DNA of 64,000 nt, taken from assembly GCA_038496445.1 (NCBI GenBank), contig JALMLS010000627.1, positions 202,972 through 266,971 of the forward strand, read 5' to 3'. This DNA is from Trichosphaerium sp. ATCC 40318. Its lineage: Eukaryota > Discosea > Flabellinia > Trichosidae. The stretch's first letter is position 1. Each line of letters begins with the position of its first letter. Below are positions 1 to 11,215 of the stretch, in pieces. The notes below the pieces were generated by a model that was given only the letters and a program-made list of their open reading frames with translations, was not told the origin of the DNA and ran no database searches. A program made the translations under genes and the position numbers.

Positions 1-1837
1 GGAACTGTTTCTGCAGTTACTTTGAGAGAAGGTTCTAATGATATGCTCTACATTATTGGTGGAGGTGTTACAGAAACTTGGAACACCACAGCATATGGAT
101 TAGCCGCTTTGGTCACAAGAGATGGAGAATGTACGCCATTTTTTATGCATTTTCTTTTTCAGAGAGAAAACAATCGCTGTGTCAAACCCAAACCACTTTC
201 AGTAAAAAAAGCGACCCTCCTTACTTCTACAATCTTTGTTTTTTTGTTTATTATTGTCTAGCATTCTATGCATCCATGTTTAACCCAAGAATTGTGGTTT
301 CCAATGAATTTTATGTATCCAATTACAATGGTATACGGGAGGTTCTAGAATTCGACAATGAGATCTTTGTTGCTGGACAATTTGCCTACCTTGGTCTCAA
401 CGGTAATGCTTCTTACACATATTAATACCTTTTTACTTACAACTCTTGTGTTTGTTTAGGAAACACAACATTCAATTCAATTGCAAAACTAAATGTATCT
501 GATGGAACATTTATGCCTTTGGGTTCTGGAAGTACGTACTCGTTTTTTAATAATTGTTGTTCATGGTTTGAACTACTTTTGTTTCTTTTGTGTTGTTGCT
601 TTATATATTAACTCTTTGTTTGTAGTTGTTGACAGAACAGTGGTTGGACGTGATTTCCATGATGACTACATCGTTGCCCCTGGTATTGGTACGTCAATAT
701 GATACTATTTGTTATTTTTTTTCCTAAATGTTTGCTTTCTGTAGTATCTGATATGGTTGGTTTTGGCGGTAAATTGTATGTTGTTGGTACCTTCACCACA
801 GTTGATGGCCTTTCTTGCGGAAACTTTGCCATTTATGATGTAAACACAAACCAATGGACAGTTCCTTCTGCTGGTGAGTAAACAACCTTGTTTTTGAACA
901 GTTTCTATTTTAATAGTGTTCCATTCTCTAATACATTCATTAAAGGTGGTTTTGATAGCGGACTTACCTCTATTGAATTCTATAGAGGACGTTTTATTAT
1001 TGGAGGTTCTTTTTCGTTTGCTGGTAGCCTCAGAACACCAAATGTTGTTGCATACAATATACAAACAGAAAGATATGAAAGAATGAATTCTGGTCTCCTT
1101 GGAAGTGTACGTGACTTGCAAGTTTTACCAGGTAACTCCCTGGTTGCGCTCGGTCGATTCTCTTTATTAGCAGGTTTCAGTACTGTATCTATTGGTACGT
1201 TGTTTTACGGTCTCAACCTTAACTTCATTTGTTTTTTTGTACACGTGTACTTACATGTTTTGTTAAGCTGAGTTCAAAGACGACATTTGGCGCTCTTTGG
1301 ATTGCCAATGCACAGATGTTGGTTGTCGTTTTGATAATGTGGGTTACGAATGTATTCCAGTCAGTGGCACAGGATACACTTTAAATATTGTTGAGAAAAA
1401 TGCGTTTATCGTCCACTCTACTGGTTTTTACAGAATGTCTACACGAGACCCTAGCTTCCCACCACAAGAAATCGACAATTTTCTTGATGGCGCACTTACT
1501 GACAGGCGGGTTGCTTCCACAAGAGGTATCAATGGCCTTCCAAGTGGCGCAGTGGTAAGCATAAAAAAAGAAAAGAACCAAAGAGTAACCTAATGACATC
1601 TATTTTTAGGTCATGGTATATGGCACACTTCAATCATCCGGAGAACCAAATGGTGCAGGTGGTGTAAATGTATTGCTTGATGAACGCAATGTTGCACGTA
1701 ACCCATTTGGTGGTATTAGAGAGAATGTTGATATTGTTATATCTGATTTCTCAACACCAAGAATATTCAATTCTGTTGGAAAACTTGCTGTATCTGCTGT
1801 TCTCGGTTTGGTTTGCATCTTTGCTCTTTTGTTGTAA
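1..1837 (+). CDS. GPI-anchored secreted repeat protein, copy A (5' end outside window)
   Basis: This is the 3' part of a surface protein whose start lies before base 1. At least eight exons join in phase, including ones ending near 129, 401, 529 and 690 with GTACG/GTAAT/GTGAG donors. The protein has repeated propeller-like units of the type FVAGQFAYLGLNG, VVGTFTTVDGLSC and IIGGSFSFAG, each followed by an N-(V/I)-A-x-Y-(N/D) strand. This pattern recalls Rax2/Kelch-like cortical or cell-surface proteins, but I cannot assign a family firmly. A Cys-rich segment (CQCTDVGC) precedes the C-terminus. The last 20 residues are hydrophobic and end in ALLL, with no cytosolic tail, as expected for a GPI signal. 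AATAAA lies at 1848-1853. The paralogue is at 6688-10443, and parts of the introns are nearly identical between copies. The role is probably adhesion or cell-surface recognition; this is inferred. Confidence 0.75.
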
Positions 1838-2118
1838 ACAGCTTAGCAATAAATGACTTAACACGTTTTCTTATTATGCTTTTCCTTCCTTCCCTTGCTT
1901 TCCTCAGCAGTACCTGGTTGACGTTTATTCTCCTACTAAGTTGCAGGTATGATAGTAAACCACACTGCCTTTGTAAGTTACTATGACATTGGCTTTTGCT
2001 TGTTAAATATTCTCAATCTTTCACGCAATTGATTGATCGTCTAGTAGTTTGGTTTTTATTTAAAGTTAATAATTCTTAGAGGTGTTAGCCTACAGTTGAT
2101 AATCCCCATATCTCATTT
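1838..2118. other. Short intergenic region after copy A
   Basis: This stretch holds the 3' end of copy A, with AATAAA at 1848-1853, and the 3' end of the convergent LRR pseudogene. I see no further gene. Confidence 0.5.
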
Positions 2119-3180
2119 CTAAATTTTCCAGACAACATCTACTTTGGCATCTTTTAACACATTAACAGCTTCTTCTGTAACGTTGGTGCAATTCTCAAGA
2201 TAAATTGATTGTACACATTTTAACTCTTTTACTCCCTCATCTGTTATTTGTTCACAACCCATGAGAGTAATGTTATGGCACCCTCTCAGCACTTTGATAC
2301 CTTCGTCATTTACTAGGGTATAAGATAGATCTATCGTGTGAACCCCTTCAAGTGCTTTTAAGCCTTCTTGTGTTATTCTTCTACAACCCCGAATATTAAT
2401 GTTGTGAACCCCTTTTAGAGCTTTGATGCCTTCATCACTTACTGAAGTATAACACAAATTAATGTTATGAACTCCTCCTAGCGCCTTGATGCCTTTATCA
2501 CTTACTAAAGTATTAGATAGGTCAATAGTATGGACGCCAGCAAGGTGTTGTAGCCCTTCATCTGTCACTTGACAATTGTAAGGTAAATCGAATAAACTCC
2601 TTTTAGCGCCTTGACGCCTTCTCCAGTTACTGAAGTATTTGAAAGATTAATAGTATGAACACCACCTAGTTCGCTTATGCTTTCATCTGTTATTTGCTTA
2701 CATCTTTCAAGATTAATAGTATGAACACCTTTTAGTGCTTTAACACCTTCATTTGAAACAAATGTTCCACGAAGATCAATTGTGTGAACGCCAGCTAACA
2801 ACTCGATTCCATTGTCTGAGACGTACATACACCCACTGAGATCAACAGAGTGAATGTTTTGAGCAATTGCTGCAAGATCATAATCTGTACATTGTGAAGT
2901 CATTCTAAAGTTTTTACATCCAGGCAATAATGAGTAAATACTGAAACGCTTAAGATTAAGTAGTGAAATCTGACTATTGTTCATCACACCCTTGTACTCT
3001 TGTATCTTTAGAAAATCTTGTAAATTTGAAGGGAACACGTGTTTGTATCCAACAATATCATGAATAATATCAGCAAAAACACTACAAGATTGAGCAGCAG
3101 AATATCTTGAACGTGAATCTGTATAATCTAGAATATTTGAAAGAACCTCAGGTGGAAGACCTAGAATACTTTTTTCCTTT
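2119..3180 (-). pseudogene. F-box/LRR protein, frameshifted and without a start codon
   Basis: The reading frame begins with an F-box-like segment (LPPEVLSNILDYT, then RYSAAQSC and DIIHDIVGY) that matches the intact paralogue at 4422-5528. It continues into cysteine-containing LRR units of the form GVHTINLxxCxxITDEG. Two lesions are visible. The F-box frame runs back to an in-frame TGA at about 3205 without any ATG. Near 2575-2590 the frame shifts by one base; the flanking LRR units keep normal length if one base is missing. F-box/LRR proteins normally act as substrate adaptors of SCF ubiquitin ligases. This copy looks inactive, unless an upstream exon supplies the start and the frameshift is an assembly error. 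Confidence 0.7.
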
Positions 3181-3400
3181 TGTTGTGTTGATTTTGTAGG
3201 ATCACTAGTTCAAGTCAGAAGAGAACCTATGTAAGCAAAGGTGAATTGTTTTTTGAAACCAAACTTTCCAGGAAAATAAAAACAGAAGTTACAAAAAACC
3301 TACTTGCTACCTTGGAGAATCTGCGATAAGGCTCATATGTGAGGTTGTACACGGCTCTCCTAAAAACCTCACACATGACCTCACTCACAAAGGGTAATTG

Positions 3401-3721
3401 TTAAAGTTGATTTTCTTTCAAAAGGCAAGGAGGCTTGAAAGAGCAAATCTCGTACAGTATCTTTTGTTTGATTCTTGGAAGCGTGAGATCATCAATCCTG
3501 TCAGAAGATACAGTCTTACGACTATGTGTGCCAGTGTTGTGTTTGTAGAGAACGTTATCAAGTTGTTCTTCTAAATTTGCGTTTACAGCGTTCAAAACAC
3601 TCCCAACTTGTTTTACTAGCGTTTGGTGGTGTAATGGATCTATGATTTTATTGTACGCTTTCGCGTGGTTATCGCGATAGTATTTTAATGCTTGTTTTAC
3701 TGTAACACCTAAAAAACTCAT
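3401..3721 (-). CDS. Small orphan protein, 106 aa
   Basis: This is a single-exon frame. I chose the internal ATG at 3721 (MSFLGVTVKQALKYYRDNH) over the longer frame beginning at 3817, because two CACGTG palindromes at 3766-3771 and 3788-3793 lie just upstream. The protein is hydrophilic and mostly helical in character, with a basic and polar C-terminus. There is no signal peptide or membrane segment. I recognise no family. The alternative is a chance open frame, but the promoter-like motifs and the even codon use argue against it. Confidence 0.5.
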   Translation of the reverse strand: MSFLGVTVKQALKYYRDNHAKAYNKIIDPLHHQTLVKQVGSVLNAVNANLEEQLDNVLYKHNTGTHSRKTVSSDRIDDLTLPRIKQKILYEICSFKPPCLLKENQL

Positions 3722-3765
3722 GAGGTTCACTTGATGTAGATTGTGATAAATAACTGATTTTAAGC

Positions 3766-3793
3766 CACGTGATTCGGAAAAAAATTGCACGTG
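3766..3793 (-). promoter_or_regulatory. Paired CACGTG palindromes upstream of the 3721 start
   Basis: CACGTG occurs at 3766-3771 and 3788-3793, about 45 and 67 nt upstream of the ATG at 3721. The motif is a class E-box (bHLH/bZIP-type site) in other eukaryotes. Its use as a promoter element here is inferred from the same spacing at other genes. Confidence 0.45.
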
Positions 3794-3799
3794 ACAAGT

Positions 3800-4215
3800 T
3801 GTATAGTAGTTGTTCAAGTCAACAAAGCTAGATCGTATAACAGAGCTGTAGTACGCACAAGAGGCACAGATACAAGCTTTGCTTGTTTATCAAATAACAG
3901 CTTTGCATTTGATTGTGAACCTCAAAATGCCATTACAGTCCAGAGTGTTGTTCCTGTTATTGTTAGAGCAAGTTGAGTTTGCTTTAATTACAATGTTATT
4001 GTACCTGATGAAAGCAAGTGTCGCCTAACTCACATGCAGCCATTGATGGTGAACACTTAATGGCTACCAAAGTTGTTGCAAAATTGAATGATAGACAATG
4101 TTCAAGCGCCTCACAAATGACCATTTCGATCAACAGTGAGTGCTATACTATTCGCATCATATATTCAATATCATAGTTGTTTTCAGGCATCTCAACAACC
4201 CTCTTGCCTTCACCT
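3800..4215 (+). pseudogene. Remnant of a secreted-protein gene with intact splice sites
   Basis: Three segments join in phase: about 3815-3971, 4021-4136 and 4187-4218. The introns are GTTGAG...AAGCAAG and GTGAGT...TTTTCAG. The product contains SFACLSNNSFAFDCEP and AKLNDRQCSSASQ, with paired cysteines like those of the extracellular proteins elsewhere in the window. No ATG or signal peptide is present at the 5' end, and the frame stops soon after the third segment. I read this as a truncated relic. It could be a live gene whose first exon I failed to find. Confidence 0.35.
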
Positions 4216-4421
4216 GCACAATACTGTTAACATTTAAAACACGCAATATTATACTTCTTGTGCATATAAACTTCTTTTATACTTTCCAGCCCCTACAACA
4301 CTCCATTTACACTACCTATGCTATTTGGTAGATCATTCGCAAAATGTACCCAAATAATGCTGCCTTTAGAAGTCACTTTATTTGGTTATTAAGTTCAGTT
4401 GTCTTTTAATTTTACTTCTGT

Positions 4422-5528
4422 CTAACGGTAAATATTACAAGCGTTGGACAGAACTTTAATCCCTTCATCTGTAATCTTGTCACAAGCTCTCATAAAAATA
4501 GTATCAACACCAACAAGTGATTTAAGGCCTTCATCAGTAATATTCCCACACCAATCAAGGTGAATAGTGTGAACCCCTGCCAAAGCTTCTAATCCTTTAT
4601 TTGTGACAAGAGTTTTTTTGAGGTCAATTTCATGAACTCCTGCCAAACACTTTATTCCGTCATCTGAAATGCCAAAACAGTGCTCAAGATCAATGGTGTG
4701 AACACCTTTGAGTGCTTTCAAACCTTCATCTGTTATGCCAGTGCACATAAGCCCAATAGTATGAACGCCTGTCAATGCTTTTATTCCTTTGTCTGTGATA
4801 CCAGTACGTCCAACATTAATACTATAAACACCAGCTAATGCTATTACACTTTCATCTGTAACGTCAGTGAACGCAAGGCTAATTGTGTGAACACCTGCCA
4901 GCGATGTAACACCTTCATCACTAATACTCTTACACCCTTCAAGACAAATTGTATGAACACCACTAAGAGCTTTTAACCCTTCATCTGTAACACAAGTAGC
5001 TGCAAGGTTAATATCATGAACCCCTGATAAACACTTTATTCCTTCATCTGTAATACTCTTACACAGACGAAGATTTATCACGTGAACACCTGAAAGTGCT
5101 TTCAAACCTTCATCTGTAATTCTACAGAAAGAAAGGTTAATTGTATGAACGCCAGCAAGTGCTTTTACACCTTCATCTGTTATCTTCTTACAAAATCTAA
5201 GATTAATATTGTGAACGCCTGCAAGTGCCTTGACTATTGAGTCTGTAACATTTGCACTCAGCCGAAAATCAATATTTTGAATGCCTGCGAGAACTTTAAG
5301 TTTCCCATCACACACTGCGTTTGTCACTCTAACTTGAGTATGCTGTAGAGCTCCTTTATACTTTATAAAAGTCAGTACACTATCTATAGTCTTTAATGTC
5401 GCTCTTTCGTATCCAATGATATCATGAACAATGGCAGAAAGAGTGCGACAGCTCTGAGCAGCTGGATATCGTGATACAGTTGTAAAACAGAGAATATGTC
5501 CCAAAATCTCATTTGGTAATCGTAGCAT
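4422..5528 (-). CDS. F-box/leucine-rich repeat protein, 368 aa
   Basis: This is an intact single-exon gene. Residues 1-45 form an F-box-like segment (LPNEILGHILCF, then AAQSCRTLSAIVHDIIGY). From about residue 80 there are 13 LRR units of 21-22 residues. Two flavours mix: a T-type (IxLxxTxVTDEGLKAL) and a cysteine type (INLxxCxxITDEGIKAL) like AMN1/FBXL LRRs, each followed by AGVHTI. The likely role is substrate recognition for an SCF ubiquitin ligase. That follows from the family; the target is unknown. It is a sister of the pseudogene at 2119-3180 and of the genes at 39837 and 50740. The repeats are unusually uniform, which suggests recent internal duplication or conversion. Confidence 0.88.
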   Translation of the reverse strand: MLRLPNEILGHILCFTTVSRYPAAQSCRTLSAIVHDIIGYERATLKTIDSVLTFIKYKGALQHTQVRVTNAVCDGKLKVLAGIQNIDFRLSANVTDSIVKALAGVHNINLRFCKKITDEGVKALAGVHTINLSFCRITDEGLKALSGVHVINLRLCKSITDEGIKCLSGVHDINLAATCVTDEGLKALSGVHTICLEGCKSISDEGVTSLAGVHTISLAFTDVTDESVIALAGVYSINVGRTGITDKGIKALTGVHTIGLMCTGITDEGLKALKGVHTIDLEHCFGISDDGIKCLAGVHEIDLKKTLVTNKGLEALAGVHTIHLDWCGNITDEGLKSLVGVDTIFMRACDKITDEGIKVLSNACNIYR

Positions 5529-6687
5529 AAAGCACTCTGAACTGTGTAATGGCTCTCTGTTGATAGTTAATGTCGAATGTACATTAAATTGTGAAATTGT
5601 GCCTCAAAGATGCCATACTAGGCTTGTGTCCTTTTTATACTCTTTGTGTAATTCACCACAAGTCACTACGCAAATAGTAGACCATTGTCATAGGGTTAGT
5701 AAACAACAGACGCCGAACTACAGTCAAACAAAATCTATTTATTTCGCACGTGGCCACAACTCTACCAAACGCGATGGAAACACCTTAAATATTACAACAA
5801 CATTGATTGATGTTTTAATCAACCAGACAACGCGTGAAGAAACAAATAAAAAGATTTATTTCGTTACAAGTCTTTGTTAAATGCGTGTCGTGATGTGCTC
5901 TGAAAAGTGAGCACTTTGGACGATTTCTGTACGTCTCCTTTATTTTTCGTGTCTTGTAGTTATTTAAACTCAAGAACGTATACAGTGGCTTCTACAGTAT
6001 CTCCGTTTTTAACGACATGTTCCATCGACAACATTGGTTGTTATTTTCTCTAACGAGACAGATTGTAGCAGAAGAGGAAACCTCTTTGCTCAGAATTACA
6101 GAAATGTATTGCTTTTGTTGCGACTAACTATGATTCGGTTGTCTTATCACGTGTTGGATGTAAACACCTAGAGTCATACCAGGTATAATGCCAATCTCGC
6201 TCGCAAGGTTGGGTGGTTTTTCCAAGCATCAACCAACAGGCAACACTGATGGAGTGTACGTCTACTTAGCGAAAAACAAACAATAACTTCGAAAAAGAGG
6301 CAATTTGTTGGTTCACTAAGTAACCTATCAGATAAATCTACTAAAAAGAAACGAGGTTGGGTTGGGTAGTGGTGACAGACATAACGTGAAAAATAGCCAC
6401 GCACAAGTTGGTACGCCAATTAGCCTTTTATGGAAATTTTTTGTACCGCGCGTTTTTTCTTCATTGCACATAGCAGCTGGTATAACCACAATTGTGCAAT
6501 CGCCTTTACAACTTAAAGGCGAAATATCTAACGCTAACGTTAGTAAACTACCAACTGAGCCTATCGTTACCTCAGTACAGGCTAGAATAGGCGAAATAAA
6601 CCAAAAAAAAGTACGTCACCAACAAAAAGTCTGATTTGACCGTTTTGTACTTACCCGAAGATTGCAGTCAGGACAAAAAAAAACAAC
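5529..6687. other. Intergenic region upstream of LRR gene and surface-protein copy B
   Basis: This 1.16 kb holds the upstream region of the minus-strand LRR gene and of copy B. CACGTG occurs at 5747-5752 and 6148-6153. Open frames here (for example 5560-5880 and 6362-6634) show no family or splice logic that I can support. Confidence 0.4.
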
Positions 6688-9600
6688 ATGAACTTCTTCA
6701 GAGTGGGCATTGTACGTCTACAATTCATTACCCGCAATCTAACGTTACTTTTAAAGACGCTCGCGTTTGTTGCATTCCTTGCACTTACTGTTCGTGCTCA
6801 ATTAGATATACAAGAGGATGATACGGTTCACCACACTTTTGCTGGTCAATTTACACGCCTCGGGTCTTTCGAAACTGGTGAGTTGAGTTTCACATTTTTT
6901 TGCGGTTTTTGGAATTAGGTGACTTGGGAAAAGTGATGGAAGGTGCTACCGCGCTTTCCTTTCAACGTTACTTGCATACCCGTAGTTCTCCTGCGTTCCC
7001 CTCATTTCTAAATTGTAACCTTGCCTTGTTCCGTTTACTAAACGTACTGCCAAAGGATTTGGGTTCGCTGCGCTTAAAGGAGGTAGTTTCATCACTGAAG
7101 ACATCTCTCCTCCTCCTGGTGTTGGTGTTTCAGGTGACAATGTAAACGACATTATCGTTACTCCTTCTGGTATCATTTTCGTTGCTATTGAGGAATATGT
7201 GTTCCAATTCACACCAGAAAACAATGAATGGTTACAAGTTGGTGAGAAATTCAAGTACGCTCTCCCCTTTCACACCAAATTACGCCACATTTACTCAAAA
7301 AAGAGTAAACCGAAACATAGCCGCACAACGAATTATTACAAAAACAGCTTTTTATTGTTTACCTTTGTTTCTTGTTGCGTTAAATACTTCAAATGAAACT
7401 AACTGTTGACTCTTTAGCTCAGACGTACGTGGGCTTGCTTGGGACTCAGCTTCAAACCAAATCTATGCTTGTGGTGGCTTCTCTAGACTTGAGAGTTACA
7501 CTAACATTGCTGTGCACAATACTGCTGACGTACGCTACACTTACCATTCTAGAAAATACGTTTTAACATGTTGGTGTAGAGCACTTTTATGAATCTTTGG
7601 GCCGAAATAGCAGTTAATGTTACTGGCACTCCTCTGTGTGATGTTGGTGGTCTATTTTTTATTCCAGGTGCAACCAACGGCATTGAGCTCCTTATTCAAT
7701 CCGGCTCCCGATTATGGTGGCAAAACGATCTGACGTGGACAAACGACAGAAACAGTGTCAATGTCTCCAGCAACTTGCTTACCGACACAGTTAATTTGAG
7801 AATGTGGCGCGAAACCGAGAACACTGGAGTAATCTATGTCACAAATCCCAATGGATTTACACTTAATGTTACTGGTCAAAACGCCAGCGACATTTGGGAT
7901 GTCATCTCAACAACTGGTACGAGTTTTAAAACGACGTTATCTACTTTCTGATTCAATTTTGTCTGACATTCTATTTAGATGGTGTTGAGTTTACAGGTGT
8001 ATTCCGTTCCGAAAAGTTTGCCGATATCGATGTAGAGATCAGGAACAATCCTGAAAACACAATCACTTATTTTACAAGAAACGCTAATACACGTGTGTAT
8101 GCTGTTGATGAAGCATCCAGCACAATCTACTTTGCTGCCACAAGAACCACCACTCAACTTGATCCTGATCGGGAAAACCAAGTAAACGGTACAGAGCAAG
8201 TAAGTTACACAAGAGTTGGTCTGTTCTCTGCTTCCACAACAATCCAAACACCTCAAACTTCCGAACAAGTGACAGCCCTCGGTGAAGTATTTTCTGCCGA
8301 CACCTGTATCTACAGTATGTTCTACGTTGGCAAACTTGTCTTGGCAGTTGATGGTGATTGTACATACCAAAAGCGAGTTGCTTTGACTGCAGCCAACATT
8401 GGTCTCATTGGATCCAAATGTGGTCAAACTGGTGCTGCCATCAATAGAAATGGTGCTTGTTACACCAACCCTGCCTACGCTATTAACACAAGGTATGCCT
8501 TGTTTGGTTAAAAACCATTGATTTCTGATATTTCACACTTATCGTTACAAATAGGTTGAGCAACTCATTCTTGGAGTTGACAGACGCCAACACACTTGTA
8601 CCAACACTCGGTGGTGGTGTTACTGGAACTGTTTCTGCAGTTACTTTGAGAGAAGGTTCTAATGATATGCTCTACATTATTGGTGGAGGTGTTACAGAAA
8701 CTTGGAACACCACAGCATATGGATTGGCCGCTTTGGTCACAAGAGGTGGAGAATGTACGCCATTTTTATGTTTTTCGCTTTCTTTTGAAAGAAAAGATTC
8801 GCTGTACAAGCCCAAACCACTTTCAGTCAAAAAAGCGACCTCCCGCCCTACTTTTAGTTCCTATTGGTCGTTGCTTATGCGCTTCTAGCATTCTACGTAT
8901 CTATGTTTAATCCAAATATTGTGATTTCAAGTGTTTTCTACGACCAGCAATATGATGGCATCTTTAACGTTCTAGAATACAACAATGAGATCTTTGTTGC
9001 TGGACAATTTGCCTACCTTGGCCTCAACGGTAAGTGCTTCTTACACATATTAATACCTTTTTACTTACAACTCTTGTGTTTGTTTAGGAAACACAACATT
9101 CAATTCAATTGCAAAACTAAATGTATCTGATGGAACATTTATGCCTTTGGGTTCTGGAAGTACGTACTCTTTTTTTAATAATTGTTGTTCATGGTTTGAA
9201 CTACTTTTGTTTCTTTTGTGTTGTTGCTTCTTTATATATTAACTCTTGTTTGTAGTTGTTGACAGAACAGTGGTTGGACGTGATTTCCATGATGACTACA
9301 TCTCTGCTCCTGGTTCTGGTATGTAACATTGTTTTTTTGTTATTATTTAAAGTGAAGTGAATAACAGTTACTTGTAGTATCTGATATGGTTGGTAAGAGT
9401 AATAAACTATATGTCGTTGGTACTTTCAACACAGCTGGTGACCTTGCTTGCGCAAACTTTGCCATCTATGATTTAGACGAGGGTGTCTGGACAGTTCCTA
9501 ATGGTGAGTACTTCACTTTTACGATTTCTTTCTATTCTAACACATTGTAAGGTGGTGTTGATGGTATTATTTCCTCTATCGAATCTTACAAAAATTGGAT

Positions 9601-10443
9601 GGTCATTGGCGGTGTGTTTTCATTTGCTGGATCTGTTCAAACACCAAATATTGCTGGATACAATACTAAATCCGAGCAGTTTGAGAGACTTAACAGTGGT
9701 TTAAATGGAAAAATAAATGATATTCAAGTTGCAGGTAATAAGCTTATTGCTCTTGGAGAGTTTACTACAACAAACGCTGGTATCAGTACAATGGGTGTTG
9801 GTACGATAATTCTTTTCTGTTCTATAATTTTTGTAAACATACTTACAGAGTTTGTTAAGCTGAATTCTTTGACGACAAAGTATGGCGTGGTTTGGCTTGC
9901 AACTGCGCAACACTTGGTTGTGATGATGAAAACGTTGGTTTTGCTTGTCTCAGACTTACGTCTAGCGGTGTAGGTTACAGTTTAAATATTGTTGGTTTTA
10001 CCGCATTCATGTTCCACTCAACTGGAGTCTACGGATTGCGCACTAATGACATTTCATTCCCACCACAAAACCTTGGATCTCTTCTCAATGGAGATTCTGC
10101 TCAATCTACCACTAGAATTCTTGCTTCCACAAGAGGTATCAATGGCCTTCCAAGTGGTGCACAGGTAATTTAAACAGCAACTTTTGTTTGTGTGAAAAGT
10201 GTTGACAGTTTATTTTAGGCTTTGGTATTTGGTACAACTACTACTGGTTCTGGTAACAGTGTTAGCAATGCAAATGTATTGCTCGGTGGCCGTAATGTTG
10301 CTAGATACCCATTTGGTGGTATGCCAGCAGCGCTCAATGTAACTGATTTCGCAACACCAGCAATAACTGCAATCAGTTCTGTTGGAAAACTTGCTGTATC
10401 TGCTGTTCTCGGTTTGGTTTGCATCTTTGCTCTTTTGTTGTAA
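6688..10443 (+). CDS. GPI-anchored secreted repeat protein, copy B (complete)
   Basis: The ATG at 6688 opens an N-terminal hydrophobic segment ending in LALTVRAQ, a likely signal peptide. Exon 1 ends at 6877, exon 2 is 6919-6966 and exon 3 starts at 7056; at least a dozen exons follow in phase, many with GTACG donors. The ectodomain has propeller-like units (YACGGFSRLES, FVAGQFAYLGLNG, VIGGVFSFAG, IALGEFTTTNAG), several N-x-T/S sites, and a Cys-containing block (ACNCATLGCDDENVG). It ends in the same hydrophobic GPI-type signal as copy A. AATAAA lies at 10454-10459. The role is probably in cell-surface contact; this is inferred. The resemblance is to Rax2/Kelch-like repeat proteins, but family assignment is tentative. 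Confidence 0.8.
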
Positions 10444-10978
10444 ACAGCTTAGCAATAAATACTTTAACCTGTTCATGTTGTTCAGAGCTTTTTTTTTGGC
10501 TATCGTGGTCTGTACTAAGGAATTTCGGCTAGTTTAAAGTTGAGTGTATGCCACTTTGGTTTAATGTTGCGTTTGAGACATTTTACCTTTTTAAAGTGCT
10601 CAGTAGGCTCCTAGTTGTTAGAAGTGAATCGGTTGTTATCTTTTTACAATCACCATAACAGCGTTGTACAATAATAATATTTTTTTCTTCTTTACACATA
10701 TAAAAAGTAGTTACAAATACAATTGCGAGTATTGATTGGAGCTCATTAGGTGTATCAATCATGCTTAAACGCTCTGTTGTGACAGACTAGTATGTGAAGG
10801 CTAATAAAGGCTTTCCGTGTAAGAATACTAGTGATTGATTTTTGATCGATTTCCAAATGAAGTTTAATTAGTATATTACTAACTTATGTGCCGCATCACA
10901 ATGAGAAAAGAGCTGCACAAGTACAACACGGTATTGTAGCTTTCATATCAATCAATACAGAAATAAACAATCTTGAAG
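10444..10978. other. Intergenic region, no gene seen
   Basis: After the copy B poly(A) signal I see AT-rich sequence without coding character, up to the microsatellite that borders the retroelement. Confidence 0.4.
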
Positions 10979-11090
10979 CTTTACTTTACTTTACTTTACT
11001 TTTATTCCGGTCAAGATTCAGTTTGACGGTCTTACAAATTTGTTTTTACAACTGTTTTGTCCTCCCATCTTCATCCACTTGTCGCCAGGG

Positions 11091-11215
11091 CCCCTGATAG
11101 GGGTCTCACATAAAGTTAGCCCATGATATTCATCATCGACCAAGGTAGACCAGACTGTGTAGAATACCTGCCCAGCTCGGACCGCGCACTAGCTCCGTAT
11201 GGAGGCGTAGCTAGT
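11091..11215 (-). repeat. Two inverted repeats in the retroelement 3' region
   Basis: The sequence shows perfect short stems at 11091-11103 and a compound stem at 11188-11215 that spans the stop codon region. LINE reverse transcriptases often recognise 3' hairpins of their own RNA, so these may be the recognition structure; this is inferred. Confidence 0.5.

Noticed and set aside
5560-5880. Forward frame of 106 codons upstream of the LRR gene
   Set aside because: No domain, low complexity, and it lies in the upstream region of a well-supported gene.
6174-6634. Overlapping frames on both strands before copy B
   Set aside because: Neither shows a recognisable protein; codon use looks random.
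7975-8427. Antisense frames of 93-150 codons opposite the surface-protein exon
   Set aside because: They mirror the coding exon of copy B (ADIDVEIRNNPENT...) and show no start, family or splice logic of their own.
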